Below, piece after piece: positions 14,606 to 26,905 of a stretch of DNA of 64,000 bases (the first letter of the stretch is position 1; each line of letters opens with the position of its first letter). A program made the translations under genes and the position numbers. The notes under the pieces are model-generated. The model did no database searches. It saw nothing but the letters and a program-made list of their open reading frames with translations, and was not told the DNA's origin. The stretch comes from Heterobilharzia americana (lineage: Eukaryota > Platyhelminthes > Trematoda > Strigeidida > Schistosomatidae), in assembly GCA_944470555.2 (NCBI GenBank), contig OX104134.1:110850701-110914700 (forward strand), read 5' to 3'.

Positions 14606-14628
14606 TATCATATCATATCATATCATAC
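14606..14628. repeat. ATCAT pentanucleotide microsatellite
   Basis: About four tandem copies of a TATCA unit. Confidence 0.85.
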
Positions 14629-16035
14629 GTAAAGTTCACATCATGTAAGAGAATAGAGATATGGCAAAGGATTGCCCTGTTCTTCAAAACAAAAATTGAG
14701 CATACTACACAAAGGTCAACTCACCTGATTTCCCCCACACAACTATCTACTAACTTGTATATGTTCATTTTAAAAACTGAAGCATGTTGAAATATAATAA
14801 GGACAGAAAATAATTCATCATTTGGTATGGTATACAACAAATGGGGACAGTGAAACTTCACGAAAGCTTATAAAGGCAGTACTCCAGATTCTTATATTAA
14901 AGTCTACTGGCAGATCCATCAACCTTAGAAATAAGAAAGAACCAGGTAACACGTAGCAGATGAAAGGAGGATTACAAGATATCTTCAGGGGATAAAATGT
15001 CTGGTTTGTCATGGAACAAGACTCTAAAATGGGGACAAGATTTCGTGAAGTCACACAAGTTATTCCATTAAATATTCAATTCCAGTGAAAAAATGAAGAT
15101 TTTTACCCGGATACAGATCATGGTGATTGTTGTGATCAAGAGGAGATGCTCAGTTTGAGTACTTTATGGTTTCAGTCAGTATCATTTTCGTTGTATGAAC
15201 GAATGTTCATTTGATGTACCGAAGGCTGTTGTTTTTTTGAGTAAAGATGATTGAAAAAAACTGTGAGTAATTCGTAGTAACTGAAGCTCATTGAAATGAT
15301 GTACTTTTGAATTAGAATCACTTCATGATGTGTGTGCAATTATTTGTTTATGATCAAGTTACTAAAATAAATGTGTAGTAAACTTAATGACTGTTAATAT
15401 TTCGACTGATAAACCAGTTCTTTAACCATCCACTGTGAATCAAGATGACGTAAACTGTTGTCCATATATTAATATGGAGGTATTATTGTTGAAGCTAAGA
15501 GTTGAGGTAGTGTGAATGGAAGGGATTTCTTACCTTTGGTAAATCGATTTTTTAAGACAGCAGACTGTCCGAGATAAAGCGATTGAGGATCCTATGATAA
15601 ACAGATGATCTGAATTATCATGATTCGCCAGTGGGACACCAGAAAGAAACTTGTTTATCTGTGAAAAATGTAACTCTAATAAGCAAATTGTGTTGCTTAC
15701 TTTCCTGAAATGTATGTGCGATTATTTCTGTAGGCTGTTTACACAGGACTATCTTTAAAGTGAATGGATCTTTCATACATTTGGCATCAGTTCGCTAACT
15801 TTCATGTTGGAGTTTTCCTAAATTATTCTCTGCTAAGATTACGCTTTGTAGTCATCAGTTAGTACCCATATGATACAGTTCATAAATCATGCTTTTCAGT
15901 TGAGGATAATGTATTGGTTGATCAGTTTCTGTTTTAAATACTGTGTATAAACTGTGTTTTAATTGACTCTTTTAATTTCAACTTGTATCAAACTAACTCA
16001 TTTTTTTGAGATGAATGGGGATTTTTAATTTAGAA

Positions 16036-16187
16036 GTAGTATCATCATGGACTGACATCAGTTGCATAACCACTGAAAATCTGCGAGCACTGAGTTCGAT
16101 CCCTAGCCGGGTCGTAGGTGCGTTCTGCTGAGGAGTCCCATACTGTCCAGTGCTCCCATATTTTCAATGGTTCATGATGATTACTAC
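16036..16187 (+). repeat. TIR element with box B and partial hammerhead core
   Basis: The ends GTAGTATCATCATGG (16036-16050) and TTCATGATGATTACTAC (16171-16187) are inverted repeats. Inside lie a box B-like GTTCGATCCC (about 16094-16103) and a hammerhead core CTGAGGA at 16128-16134 followed by GTCCCATACT. The GGAC-GAAA arm is deleted compared with the copy near 51.06 kb. Confidence 0.6.
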
Positions 16188-18509
16188 TTTTAACTCATTT
16201 CTATCATGTTAATTCAGAAGGTGAATGTTCAACAGATTATTCTAGCATTAGAAAGTAACCAACCCACAACTGTCAGTTGTTTTCAGCAATAAATCTTTAA
16301 CTACAATTACTTATAGTACAAAGATATTACGCAGAATACTGCATTATTTTATTCTGCACACAATCCATAAACTATGAATCAGTTGAAAACTGCCTACGTT
16401 TGTTTGTCGCATTCGATGACGCAAATCGAAAAAATATTTAAATTAGTTTGTATAGTCACTACCGTCAGTATTAAAATGAACATATATTACCACTGCTTAA
16501 GACTGCCACATCTACTTGTTATGGAAATCAGGTGCATACTGAGGGCTTCAAGTTACTCCTATGAAAACGATTTTATTGGAGATAGTGAACAACTCAGTAA
16601 ATTAGTGAGTGAACATAAAAAATTTTCTACTTCATTGGGATTTTACAAAATATATTTCATTTATCAAAAATAAAACGTCTAAAAAAGTATTATCAATCTG
16701 TTTAGAGGTGTAAATCATCGGTGAGCAGGTATTTTTTTCTGTATTGCAATCCGGTAGTAATTCATACCTTTGGACTTTGGCAGAATTAAAAACAGAATTG
16801 GTAGGTGATGTAAAGAATATGTCGTGTCATTCTGCGTTAATTACTAAAATCCCTTCTGTTTGTTATAAGAAACGTAACAAACTCTCATCCTATACTTCTG
16901 GATATTGACAACATCTGGATTGTTGCCAACATACCAATTACTAATATTTATTCGGCGATAATTTTCAAGTGAATTGCAATACGGGCAAAATTATTTCATG
17001 TGATGGATTAAAATCTGATAAAGATACAAGTAAGTATCTAAATTGGGTAGCGACAATCGACAGGATGTCATATACCTAGTGTCCGTGCTTGCGGGCACTC
17101 ATCAGCAAGGGGTACCTGAAATCCCAGTAGAACTGATGTCCCATTGTGAGATAATTCAACCTGCGTCATCCAGTGGTGTGACTATAGACGTTGCCATGAA
17201 CTATTCGTGTCACATTTAAAGCACATAACTGGATTAGACACACTGGTCGGTCACTTGAGGGGAACCAGTTTCATGTACCCTAGTTTTGAGTGCTGACCAA
17301 ATTTTATGTATCATTTTACAATGTAGCAACCAAACTGGGAAACTTACTGTCATAGTGTCGACGAGATAACTTCTCTGATTGCAGCTCTGGGTTGAGCGGT
17401 TCAGATGTCTCGATGGAGGGGGCATCAGTTCCCTCGAGGTAGAAGATACTCCTTGATCAAAACCTAAGTCGAGGGCTTCCTACTGATTGTTTCCATCTAG
17501 CTAGCATACATCAAAGTGCTCTGCGATGGGAAGTCTTATAGACTGGTGGCTATATTGTGAAAAGATAAATAGGATTCATTCAGCATTCTGGCCTAGACAG
17601 TATAAAACTGGTTACTCAACATTAATGAGTATATTCGCCTGTCAGTCGGTTTATTAGATGCAGAATACGTTGATAGATTTATTTACTTTACACATTTCGG
17701 TCAAACTCTGTCCATTTTAAACGCAAACGGACAATCACGTTACTTCCAAAATTCTTCTTTGTGATCTTATAGCTCGTCAGTCTTCGATTTGCCATGCTAT
17801 TAGAATTTTTTGTAGATAAAAGTCCAAAGTTGAGTGGATTCTCTGAATACAACAGATATCGAAGGCAAGTGTACTCACTAAGTGAAACAATGGTTTCTAC
17901 ACTAAAGCATATTGCAATCTGAACTCCAGTTCAATATTTCTGCTTTCAATATCACTGAGGAGAATATGTTATTCAAAGACCCTCCATTGAGAATATTCGA
18001 TAGATTTCGAAAAGGTTTACCTCATCTAGTGAGTTTTGCCATAGCTGATACATCACCTTGATAGAAATCTGTGCAATAATTTTCTCTGAAAATATGTCTC
18101 TTGTTACCCTGAGTAACGAATCGATGTTATATGGGATTCAACTCTGTCATGGTGCTTAATTTCCATGTCTACATTAATACGCGCGAGTTGTTTTCAGATT
18201 CTGGATGAAATCATATCAGCGATAACTGACAGTTTCTGTTTACCATAAATTTTACAAACGATGTCATAATTTCTTATCACATGGTTTTTAATATGCAAAA
18301 CGTTCCTCAGTGATTTCCTGTCTCATTAAAAATATATATTATAAAGTAATACATACTGTGTGTTCATGTGAAAATGTCGATTATATATTGAAAAACTGAA
18401 ATGTTTCGTTGGTTAAAACCCATCTGACATTATTTATTACACCAGTGATGAATTGGAAATAAATATTAGTTCTAGCTCACAATGACAATTTTTATGTCTT
18501 TAATTTCAG

Positions 18510-18676
18510 CTGTATGTTACCGGGACTAAATTATAAAGAGGTGACACTGTACATAATGGATGTTTGTCCTGTTAGTCAGTCACAGTGTCGAATTCGACAG
18601 TGTATACCAACTTCACGGATATGTGATGGAAAGGTTGACTGTGCCGATAAATCAGATGAAAGTAGCAGTTTTTGTA
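18510..18676 (+). CDS. Exon: C-terminal Ig strand plus LDLa module (orphan half-cassette)
   Basis: A 167-bp exon, phase 2 to 1, acceptor tttaatttcag, donor gtaagt. The first full codon is the Cys that closes an Ig domain; a short strand (YKEVTLYIMD) follows, then a full LDLa starting CPVSQSQC, with CDGKVDC and DKSDE as the calcium-binding end. Only phase 2 gives an open frame. The preceding exon should therefore be an Ig N-terminal half ending in phase 2, yet the previous recognised exon (ending 12595) ends in phase 1. The partner was not found in the 5.9 kb between them. Confidence 0.88.
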
Positions 18677-18984
18677 GTAAGTTATTTTTATGTGGACTGT
18701 AGCTTGGTGTTTTTAGTCTACAAACTTTCTTAATATCTTCATGCATACTGATAAACACTTTCAATCTTCTCTATGGTAACTGGGTACCCTCAGTGAACCT
18801 CAAAGAACACTAGTATCCTCTAGAAAGTCTACATGCGGTGACTGATAAGGAATATGGATCAAAAATGGAATACATTGTGATTTGCATTTGTGGAGAATAT
18901 TCGCATATCAGGCATATCAGAAGCCATATATGTTGCATATTTAAGACGTTTAGAGGTTATAGACCTACGATGTAATTTGAGAGT

Positions 18985-19370
18985 AAACCTTGGGTACTGT
19001 AATAGAATGTAATTCCATTTTAGTGTACATTAGAGATGTATCACACAATGGAACAACATTATTTACCGGATTACGTTTCGGGCATAATTTATTGTCCATT
19101 AGCATACAAAGATACGGTTTACAGGAATCTAATTTTCTTGCCTCCTTTATGACTTACTTAGTAGAATTTTCCATGTGTCATGAAAAGATATCGAGTCACT
19201 CCTTTTGCATGCATTAGATGTTAATTCTATAAACAAAGATCCAGTTATCAATCTTTTCCTCCGCCCCGGTAGGTTAGTTTTTAAAAATTCCACTCTTTCT
19301 ATCCGATTGTGTTGTTGTGTATAATTACATGCATAACATTGGCTGAGGTATTTTCTAGATTCCATATCTT
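18985..19370 (-). mobile_element. Penelope-like element 3' fragment
   Basis: The minus strand encodes ...CNYTQQHNRIERVEFLKT, ...RRKRLITGSLFIELTSNAC and DTWKILL. This parallels residues of the PLE copies at 42.8-43.3 kb and 50.0-50.4 kb. The + strand text (CACACAATGGAAC, ATTTACCGGATTACGTTTCG, ATAATTTATTGTCC) also matches 42.89-42.97 kb. Only the end of the element is present. Confidence 0.7.
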
Positions 19371-20030
19371 ACTTTATTTACTTATTTATTTGTCCCTTGG
19401 GTTCCTAATGGAACATAGGGCTTCAGTAGCACATCTCCAGTGAACTCTGTTCTCTGAAATCTTTCGAACCTGGCTCCACGACTGACCACAAGCTCTCATT
19501 TCCTCCTCGCACAATCTCTTCCATGTCACCCTCGCCTCCGACGCCCAACTCGTCGCTTACCATCTGGGTTCCACTAGACAGCCCGGCCTGGCGCGTGATG
19601 TCCGCAGTCCGCCTTCTCAGCGTACGCCCAATCCGTCTCCACTTTCTTCTGCATATTTGTTGAGTGACAGCTTCTTGCTTTGTTGGTTCGTTGCTCGTCC
19701 AGAGTTCCTTGTTGCTGATTCTTCCTGGCCATCTGATCTTCAGTCACCAGTCAGCGTAGGCAGTCGTTGATGAATATCTGTAGTTTGTTGGGAATGCCTT
19801 TCGTAATGCTCCAAGTCTCTGAACCATACAGGAGCACTGATTTGACGTTGGTGTTGAAAATCCGGATCTTGTTCCACATACTGAGTGCAGAAGATCTCCA
19901 AACTGGTTTCAGGCTAATGAACGCCTGTCTTGCTTTTCCGATTCTGACTTTGACGTCTTTCCTTACCTTACTAGGATTTACTAGTTTCGACCAAGGTAGA
20001 TTTTTGTCGTCCAATAACCCAAATTACTCT
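19371..20030 (-). mobile_element. RTE-type non-LTR retrotransposon, 3' fragment
   Basis: The minus strand encodes the C-terminal part of an RTE-like reverse transcriptase: KVRIGKARQAFISLK, NKIRIFNTNVKSVLLYG, SETWS and LQIFINDCLR. The element's 3' UTR ends at the low-coordinate side in GTTCCATTAGGAACCCAAGG followed by an A/T-rich simple tail, the usual end of RTE elements. It is 5' truncated and antisense to the host gene. Confidence 0.85.
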
Positions 20031-20442
20031 AGAGTCCTAGACTTCCTCTGAGAAAATAGTAAATTATCTATGTTGCAAATACAGATAAGGACAAAAGTTA
20101 TATAAGTTTCCTGCTTTTATCAAAGTGCTTGTTATCATACAGTTTACAAAGAGTCGTCTGGTTAACTTACTTAATTTGGCATTTTCAGTAGTATATTGAA
20201 GACTAACTAAGTACACCTTTTTCTGACTTAATAGGCTGCAAACATTCATATTACGAAGTTGAACCTTGCAGGTCTAAACCTAGGAAGGCTAATCAGTTTT
20301 CTTATATTCACACTGGTCGTGGACGAAAATTTTTTGACTGATCAAGTAGAAGTGACATTGATACACTGAATGATTTTGTTTATATTGATAGATAAATGTT
20401 TAGGAATTCATACGTATTTACATGGACTTATTTTTATTTTAG

Positions 20443-20677
20443 ATGCTAGACTTACTGTGAGTCCGACTCGCATTGTGGTTAGACCATCAGAGCCTTTTTC
20501 ACTGCAGTGTCAAGCTATGGCACCAGTGACTCAAGTTCCTCATGCAAGATTTGTACATAGTGGAAAGGATGTAGAAACTGACTCCCGATTTACCGTTGAA
20601 CGGCCTTCAACAGGAATTCTACTTATCAAAGCTCCGCAGGACTTTCAGAAGAAGCAAATGATACAAGGATTGAGTAA
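20443..20677 (+). CDS. Exon: N-terminal half of Ig-like domain (cassette A)
   Basis: The exon starts after acceptor ttttattttag in phase 1. It shows the cassette signature: VSPTRIVVRPSEPF, the first Ig cysteine in FSLQC, then SRFTVERP. The core tryptophan position is not Trp. The end is uncertain. Ending at 20677 (donor gttggg) gives phase 2, which fits the next exon at 20794 and restores the second Ig cysteine. Ending at 20673 (the stronger-looking donor gtaagt) gives phase 1 and fits only an acceptor at 20807. Confidence 0.85.
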
Positions 20678-20703
20678 GTTGGGTGGTCCATATACTGCAT
20701 CTT

Positions 20704-20720
20704 TTGTGTGTGTGTGTGTG
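20704..20720. repeat. (GT)n microsatellite in the short intron of cassette A
   Basis: A run of about eight GT units between donor and acceptor of the 116-bp intron. Confidence 0.85.
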
Positions 20721-20793
20721 CTTTTTATGTGACTTTACTGTTTAAATGTCTGAAATACTCATTCTTGCATTTTTGCTTTACGTTTTTATGCAG

Positions 20794-20957
20794 ATGCTAT
20801 TTTCCAGATGAAAGTCCTAGGACTGCAATAATAAATGTCGTTCAGGATCGGTGTGGTTTCGGCTATTTCATGTGCTACGATGGGGCTTGCATACCCCAAT
20901 CCCAGCGTTGCGACGGACGACGTCAGTGTCCAGATGGGTCTGACGAACTTAATTGTG
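20794..20957 (+). CDS. Exon: C-terminal Ig strand plus LDLa (cassette A)
   Basis: A 164-bp exon, phase 2 to 1, one codon shorter than its 167-bp relatives. It follows acceptor ttttatgcag and precedes donor gtaagc. It opens with the Ig-closing Cys (CYFPDES), then a strand AIINVVQD, then an LDLa with six cysteines ([26 protein letters not shown]). The residue before the fourth-group Cys is Gln (RRQC) where the calcium-binding Asp usually sits, so calcium binding may be weaker. A second acceptor at 20807 inside the exon would skip the Ig cysteine. Confidence 0.9.
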
Positions 20958-21665
20958 GTAAGCTGAATGTTCTACCTTATTCATGTACTGGATTGTTGCT
21001 TTTTAAATTCCATGGTTAGATACCGATCCAGAAACTCTGAAGAATTTCAAGATTGATATGCCAGCATGAAAATGAATGGAAAAGAACAGGGTCGGTTGCA
21101 GGCTTTCCTGCATTACGACTTGCATGGATAGCTATGTGTATAGTAAAACAAATAAACTCAACAACGAACATGACCTCACAAATTATCCTAAAGTTTTATC
21201 TTATTAACTGTCAGAAGAAAACAAGCAGTACCGTAGGGCTATATTTCATAAGCTTACAACTTTTCAGACGTTTGCTATGGGTTTCATGTTTGAATCAGTA
21301 CCCACAACTTTATAGCTATTTAGTGACGGTATTACCTTTTATTACGCTAGGATATGTCCCATAATGTATCTTAGGTTTGCAGCTTAAAAATCAACAACAG
21401 GAAGATATGTACTCTAACACAATACTGTAACCTCCCAATAACGCTTTCATCACCCATTAGCCTTCTTTCACTGTAGTTGAGATACAGATTGGTAAAAGGT
21501 AATAAAGTGTACCTGATAACAATAGTTCATCAGTTTCAGGTTTTCAGTATTTTTAGGTTTCACTATTTTTATTACATCGTAGGTCTCTGAGCAACTTAGT
21601 TAAATTTATTTTCCCTGATGATAACCGATATGACGAAACTTCTTTGTATTTTTACCAAATTGTAG
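20958..21665 (+). other. Intron, no features recognised
   Basis: About 0.7 kb of AT-rich sequence joining cassettes A and B (phase 1); nothing identifiable. Confidence 0.6.
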
Positions 21666-21888
21666 CTGAATTACCAGTTGCACGTCCAGCACGTCCAACT
21701 GCGCGACCATATGGAGTGGCTGAATTTGAATGCACTTCAAATATACAGGGTGTATTACCACTTGTGCTATTGGATAATGGCAGTCTAGCTGAAAATTTTC
21801 CACGGTTTCAGGTTAGACGGATCGATGACCAAACAGTCAGAGTAAGAGTTCTGAACATAACTGAAAGAGATCGTGATATGGTATTAAG
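21666..21888 (+). CDS. Exon: N-terminal half of Ig-like domain (cassette B)
   Basis: A 223-bp exon, phase 1 to 2, acceptor accaaattgtag, donor gtaaga. It encodes the cassette pattern RPTARPYGVAEFEC, then PRFQVRRIDDQTVRVRV. No tryptophan is present in strand C (LPLVLLDNG). It is separated by only 708 bp from the LDLa exon of cassette A. NIT is a potential N-glycosylation site. Confidence 0.9.
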
Positions 21889-24327
21889 GTAAGAGAGCCT
21901 CTTGAGTAATAAGTTATCAGTCACATTTATGCTTAATGCATGAAGCTAGTAGAGGGGTGATTCGAACATTTCTGCGAGTGAACTCAACAACTTTCAATCC
22001 AAATTGAGGAACTATTGTAAATCAGTGTGTAGCTTATTGTTATCCCACCTTTTCATTGAACACCGAAGTAGAACACATATCCATTATTATCCATACCAAA
22101 GTATGCAACAACCAAACCGAATATCATTCACAAAATCAACTGCAATAACTGTAGTTAACACTAGATTGGACAAAGTGACCGCCCTCTTCACCTTCTTCTA
22201 GATGAGCACCAGTTGGCTATTCAACGTCACGACATTTCGTCACTCATTTCAATGCACTTGGATAATTATAGACATGAGTTCAATTTCTACAATGTAGAAG
22301 TTTTGGACAGGGGAAACACGAAGAATGTCAGAGAACTCCTAGAAGCTTGGCATTCAGGTCAGTCTGTCAGCAATCAACAGATGTATAGACATCGACCCAA
22401 TCTATCAATCAATGAGAAAAATGATAAACGACAGAAGGATCAGAGAAACAGCGAACAGGAAAATCTATACAGTCAATGACACAACAGTCAAAGTAAACAA
22501 CCAGTCACAGACCACATTGTCAGAGCAAGCCACTAAATCGCTCACGGAGAGTTATTGACAGCTCACTTCATACTGAAGTTAGTGCTGATGATGTCGTCTA
22601 GAAGCACGATGAAAGCTTCACGATTAAACAACTCAGAGAACACAATACAACCAAGGATATCGAGATAAAACCACAAAACACAGTTTTCACGGCTGATACA
22701 ATACCGTTCAAGATGAAGTCTTCGAATTCATAGGTTCGATGTATTCAAATCCATTGAGTGAGTTCACACTCATACCACAACGAAATAAGACAAGAAATCT
22801 ATCCATTTCATTCTTGTTGATAGCAGTTGAAGCTCACCTTACAATTTTTATGGTTATGATGAGTGAGTTCAAACTCAAATCAGCCACTTATGTCCAACTG
22901 GCCAGTTAAGGTTGGCCACAGAAAGCAACACCCTACCACGTTTTTGCTTTACTTCGTCCATCGATTGTTTCTTCCAGCGTTCATATATGGTAACGATAGA
23001 TAATTGTTTGTATTTGGATATGTTAGCGATTGGTTCATATCTTTCCTTCATTACCGTAGTCAGTTTGAATATGTTCTTGCTTGACAAACTGGCTAACAGT
23101 TTAGTTTCTTAAGCCGGTCAGTTTAGCAGGGGCAGGTAACTTGCAATATTTTACTCTGAATCTTGTTATGATTATGATTTTCAGTTACTCGCAGTTATTG
23201 TCACCTTGAAAGCAGACGTATCTGTCTACCGAGACTATCTCATGTATCCTAACTGGAAGCATAAATACGTTCTGGAAACTAGTAGTCTGTTGGTCTGATG
23301 CTACAAATTACTTTAGCCTGTGGAGCGACGTGCACACTTCCTCTCGATCAAGACGTTTTTTCTGATTTTCTTATGTATACTTTAAATGACCACACGTTTC
23401 CCCCATAGTCATTGGGATTCTCTGATGCTGATCGGTGGTTGCTTTTTTTCCTGCTTGTCACAGTTTGTTTCACACTGTGAAGAAGTTTCTGAAGTTTCCA
23501 AGATAAATTACTTCCTGGCATATTTACTACTGATAGGACGACAAAGTTATACACACAAAATACTCAGTCCATTTTCACAAAGATGCACTGTTGATTGACT
23601 GTGATACTGCAGCTAAATGTAGTTACTATATTAGCGTAACTAGTCAGTCATTTGACGAATTTATTTCAATAAAATGAAACATGTTCAGTTGCAGTTTATC
23701 TGTTAGGATTGTGAACGCAGTACCTGATTTCAGATATCTGATTATCGACAGATTTTCAGCCTAACTCTTATCCAAATGCTAGGCTGATGTTATTAAATGT
23801 TAGTCTAACTAATGACATAGAGCATATAGGGAATTTTATGTGCGTGACTGTGAATCAGGGTAAATGAGATGTAAATGTTGATTGACAGTACGCAGCTGCT
23901 TACTCAGAAAAGCAAGCCGTGAAAGAATTTCAGCTTCAGTTTAGCAACTAGTAAATGACCTAGACAGTTTTGTCGTAGTTTTAAAAAAAGTAGTAATTCT
24001 ATATCAAGAAAGTGCACTGCTGTCCTATTGGGAAGGTAGTATTTTTATATAACATATTTTGAACAACAACAGAAGACCTGTTTCCGAATTTCGTATTACT
24101 GAAATAATGATATTTCTTCTTCACATCAATACCACCTACCATTCATTTGACTCGTTGATGTTTCATTTGGAATAATGCTAAGACAATCAGTACTTTGTTT
24201 ACGGTTATGGAATCGAAAGGTTCAGATACCACAATGGAGCTCACTTTATTTAGTCAACTGTTTATGATTTCTTATAATTCGATTGGCAACCGTAAAAAAC
24301 TAATTTCTTTTTTTTTGGAATTAACAG
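21889..24327 (+). other. Intron within the Ig domain of cassette B
   Basis: The intron is 2.4 kb, phase 2. It contains a PLE fragment at about 22140-22485. Between 22700 and 22880 there are two copies of GTGAGTTCA followed by C/AACTCA words, perhaps the end of the same element. The rest is unremarkable. Confidence 0.55.
22140..22485 (+). mobile_element. Penelope-like element fragment, GIY-YIG endonuclease C-terminal part
   Basis: Reading from about 22200 gives LDEHQLAIQRHDISSL, then EFNFYNVEVLDRG and RELLEAWHSGQSVSNQQM. This is the typical end of a PLE endonuclease domain (R-E-F-L-E-A-W-x-S ... S-I-N-R). The upstream RT is absent. It is in the same orientation as the host gene. Confidence 0.7.
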
Positions 24328-24494
24328 ATGTGCATATGAGACAGGAGAGTCAACAGACGTGACAATCACTGTTGAATCACCGTGCAGACGAGGTGAAATG
24401 ATGTGTAGAGATGGCACCTGTCTACCTGAAGCCTACTTTTGCAATAGACGTCAAGAATGTCCTGATGGATCGGATGAATTTCCACCTCATTGTG
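24328..24494 (+). CDS. Exon: C-terminal Ig strand plus LDLa (cassette B)
   Basis: A 167-bp exon, phase 2 to 1, acceptor ttaacag, donor gtaagg. It starts with the Ig-closing Cys (RCAYETG across the junction), then VTITVES, then an LDLa beginning CRRGEMMC and ending CPDGSDEFPPHC. The usual CDG is CNR here (FCNRRQEC), so two calcium-ligand positions are changed while all six cysteines are kept. Confidence 0.92.
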
Positions 24495-26791
24495 GTAAGG
24501 CTTTATAAAAACTTCTTTTCAAACGGAATCATACTTAGATCTTGAGATTTTTCAAGTGATGAATGGTATTGTGAAGCATCAGATCGAGGACACTTGAAAA
24601 GAAGTAAACTGTACAACTATGGCTTTGACTACATACAAACAACTTCACTGTGCGCTAGACATTTACTTAAAGAGTCAGTTTTCTAACAAATGGGTTGAAT
24701 CATATTCAGAGACACTTGAAATGCCATTAGCGTGATTTTGATAAATTGCTGTAATGCAAGAAGAGTATTTTAAGTGCTATTACAGTATCAAAATACTTAT
24801 ATTCAAACTTTATCAAACGTTTTTCGGTCGAAGCTATTACTTTTTTTAGAGGATTTAGTTGAATCTTATTAAAAATAGAGGTGTACACCTAAAAAGAAAT
24901 ATGAGGCTGTTTGTAAGTGACTGGTGTGTCAGTTGCCACTTTTTAATTTTGACTGATCAGATTTCATTATGAATTCCGTGTACTTTCCGACAATGAAATG
25001 TGACTGATACTCAACTACTATGGGATCGGTTCCCTTTGAGAGATGATTTTGTCGTAAATGTCAACAGTTTAGCGAAAGCTAGCATCGAGCTAATTGTCTC
25101 GTTGACCTTCATTCACAGGATGGGAGAAGCGATGATAGTCAAATCTGCGCCACAGAAACAGTAAAGCTCGATGTGCCTCGAGATTTAATTTTTGAGATTT
25201 TACCCACGTTTGATGGATTGTCACACTAATAGATGCAATAAAACTTGCAATATCAAGATTCCAATGCAACGGAGTGGTTTTTAGAAAATGCAACACTTGG
25301 ATACTTCTACAATATGAGGTGAAAACGTTTTTTGAGAACCTTTGGTGCTTTACATTACTAATGCTTTGACTTTTATCATCACAAATACCTGCTTATGTTA
25401 TGAGCTGTGAAGGAAGACCTGAATTATCGTCATGGCTCTGACAGCAAGTCGAATATAAACGCAACCTTTTTGAAATGGTAATCAGTGATTTCAGTTCAAA
25501 TGAGTTTAGTGTATCATTATTAGTGAAGTAATGATAAAATCAGCGGTACAGGTTATAAATGAATTCATTTGACTCAATTGCTGCATTATATTTTCAAAAT
25601 ACTTTTTTCTGCAAACAAAACTGTCTCAGTTAATAAATCCGTGTGATGAATTTGCAAAATGTAATAGGAAGACAGGCGTTATCTCAGAAGTGCGAAATAT
25701 TTGCGCAGTATATTTCGAACAATCTGGTGACACATTTACTTGTCAAGGCATTTTATATGAAGGATGAAAATGGGTGGGCTAAGTAACTTAAGGTAATACA
25801 AAGTCGTGAAAATATCAGGATAATAAAGAAGAATAAAGCATTTTCACACCTCCCTTGGCATTGAAATGCGATAAAGATTACCGATGTAAGTTTAAGATCA
25901 AAAAATGTTTTTAAATGCACAAAAAGAAGTTGAAATTTCCTATAGCTAAGGCTACAATGAATCTAAGTATACGGTCTTGACAGCCTCTATTTCATGATCT
26001 AAAGGCCGTGTAGAGATCACTCCTGTCACCAGTTTCTATAATGTGCTTACCTATCAAGGATGACGTCTGTCTACCCCTTGTATTTATCGGATTATTTTAA
26101 CCTAAGTCCTTATTTTGTAATCGTAAACGAATTCAACTTCGGTGGTTGCTTTAAATCGCCTTCATTCAGTATAACTATGTGACTGATGAACCGATGAAAG
26201 TATCGAGAGTTGGGTAAGAATATTTGTGATGGAGTGATAACACTCATATTGTAGTGCATTCTACTAACTCCAAAACTAGAAACACGTGCTACTCTGATGA
26301 TGATAATCACATTACTAAGTACGCAGAAGAATATCAGACATTTCTCTTGCTGTTTTAACTACATGAGTGTAGCTGAGGAGAACCAGACTTCTAAGAAATA
26401 ACATGAATGCAACAGAGTATTCACAGCTACTGCATCAAGTTACACCAAGAAAAGAAAATGTCAACCTAATTAGTTCATAACACTGTCATAAGTAGGGTAT
26501 AGTTGCCCAGTTGTAGGATTCAGCTTACCCCTCTCTAAACACAAGCTTTATTTGCACGTATCAGTCATGTTAGAAAGCAAACAATTCTCAGATAGTCTGA
26601 GAATGCATCAAAATGTTAATAATCTAGTAGTAAGGTAAAAATTGAAGATGAAATTATACGAAAATAGTTTAATTTTTTGCACCAATTTACTAACATTTAT
26701 CTTTTATTGTCCAAGAGGACTGTCACTAGTTTCATTTTATTTCACCCCCTAATCATATACACTTTGAGCATTGTATTTTTGTAAATTTCAG
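24495..26791 (+). other. Intron, no features recognised
   Basis: 2.3 kb of AT-rich sequence between cassette B and the first stand-alone LDLa exon. No mobile element or coding signal recognised. Confidence 0.5.
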
Positions 26792-26905
26792 TTTCTGTGT
26801 GTCAACCACCTCGAATTCTTTGCTCCACTGGTGAGTGCATTACCCTAGAAATGCGTTGTGACGGTAAACTGGACTGTCGCGACGGCTCAGATGAACGGGG
26901 TTGCC
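26792..26905 (+). CDS. Exon: stand-alone LDLa module 1
   Basis: A 114-bp exon, phase 1 to 1, acceptor aaatttcag, donor gtaagt. It encodes 38 residues forming one full LDLa: [32 protein letters not shown]. It opens the block of five LDLa exons with no Ig half, which resembles the LDLa array of perlecan domain II. Skipping or duplicating it keeps the frame. Confidence 0.93.

Larger units (their letters stand above)
12596..18509 (+). other. Intron sequence, 5.9 kb
   Basis: It holds a hammerhead-type repeat relic (about 13775-13842), a short pentanucleotide run (14606-14628) and a TIR element (16036-16187). An Ig N-terminal half exon is expected here by phase logic but was not recognised. Otherwise nothing identifiable. 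Confidence 0.5.
18677..20442 (+). other. Intron with PLE and RTE 3' fragments
   Basis: The intron is 1.77 kb between the orphan half-cassette and cassette A. Nearly all of it from 18985 to about 20030 is antisense transposon sequence; the rest is featureless AT-rich DNA. Confidence 0.7.

Noticed and set aside
16374..16673. 99-residue + strand ORF considered as the missing Ig-half exon
   Set aside because: No P-Y-x-x-F-x-F-E-C or R-F-x-V pattern and no fitting phase-2 donor.
16960..17035. Stretch reading ...NCNTGKIISCDGLKSDKD before a gtaagt, considered as an unrecognised exon
   Set aside because: A stop lies just upstream in frame and the cysteine spacing fits neither Ig nor LDLa.
17060..17460. 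Higher-GC stretch with a 63-residue minus-strand ORF
   Set aside because: It looks like a dispersed repeat by composition, but no second copy or protein motif was found in the window to support a call.
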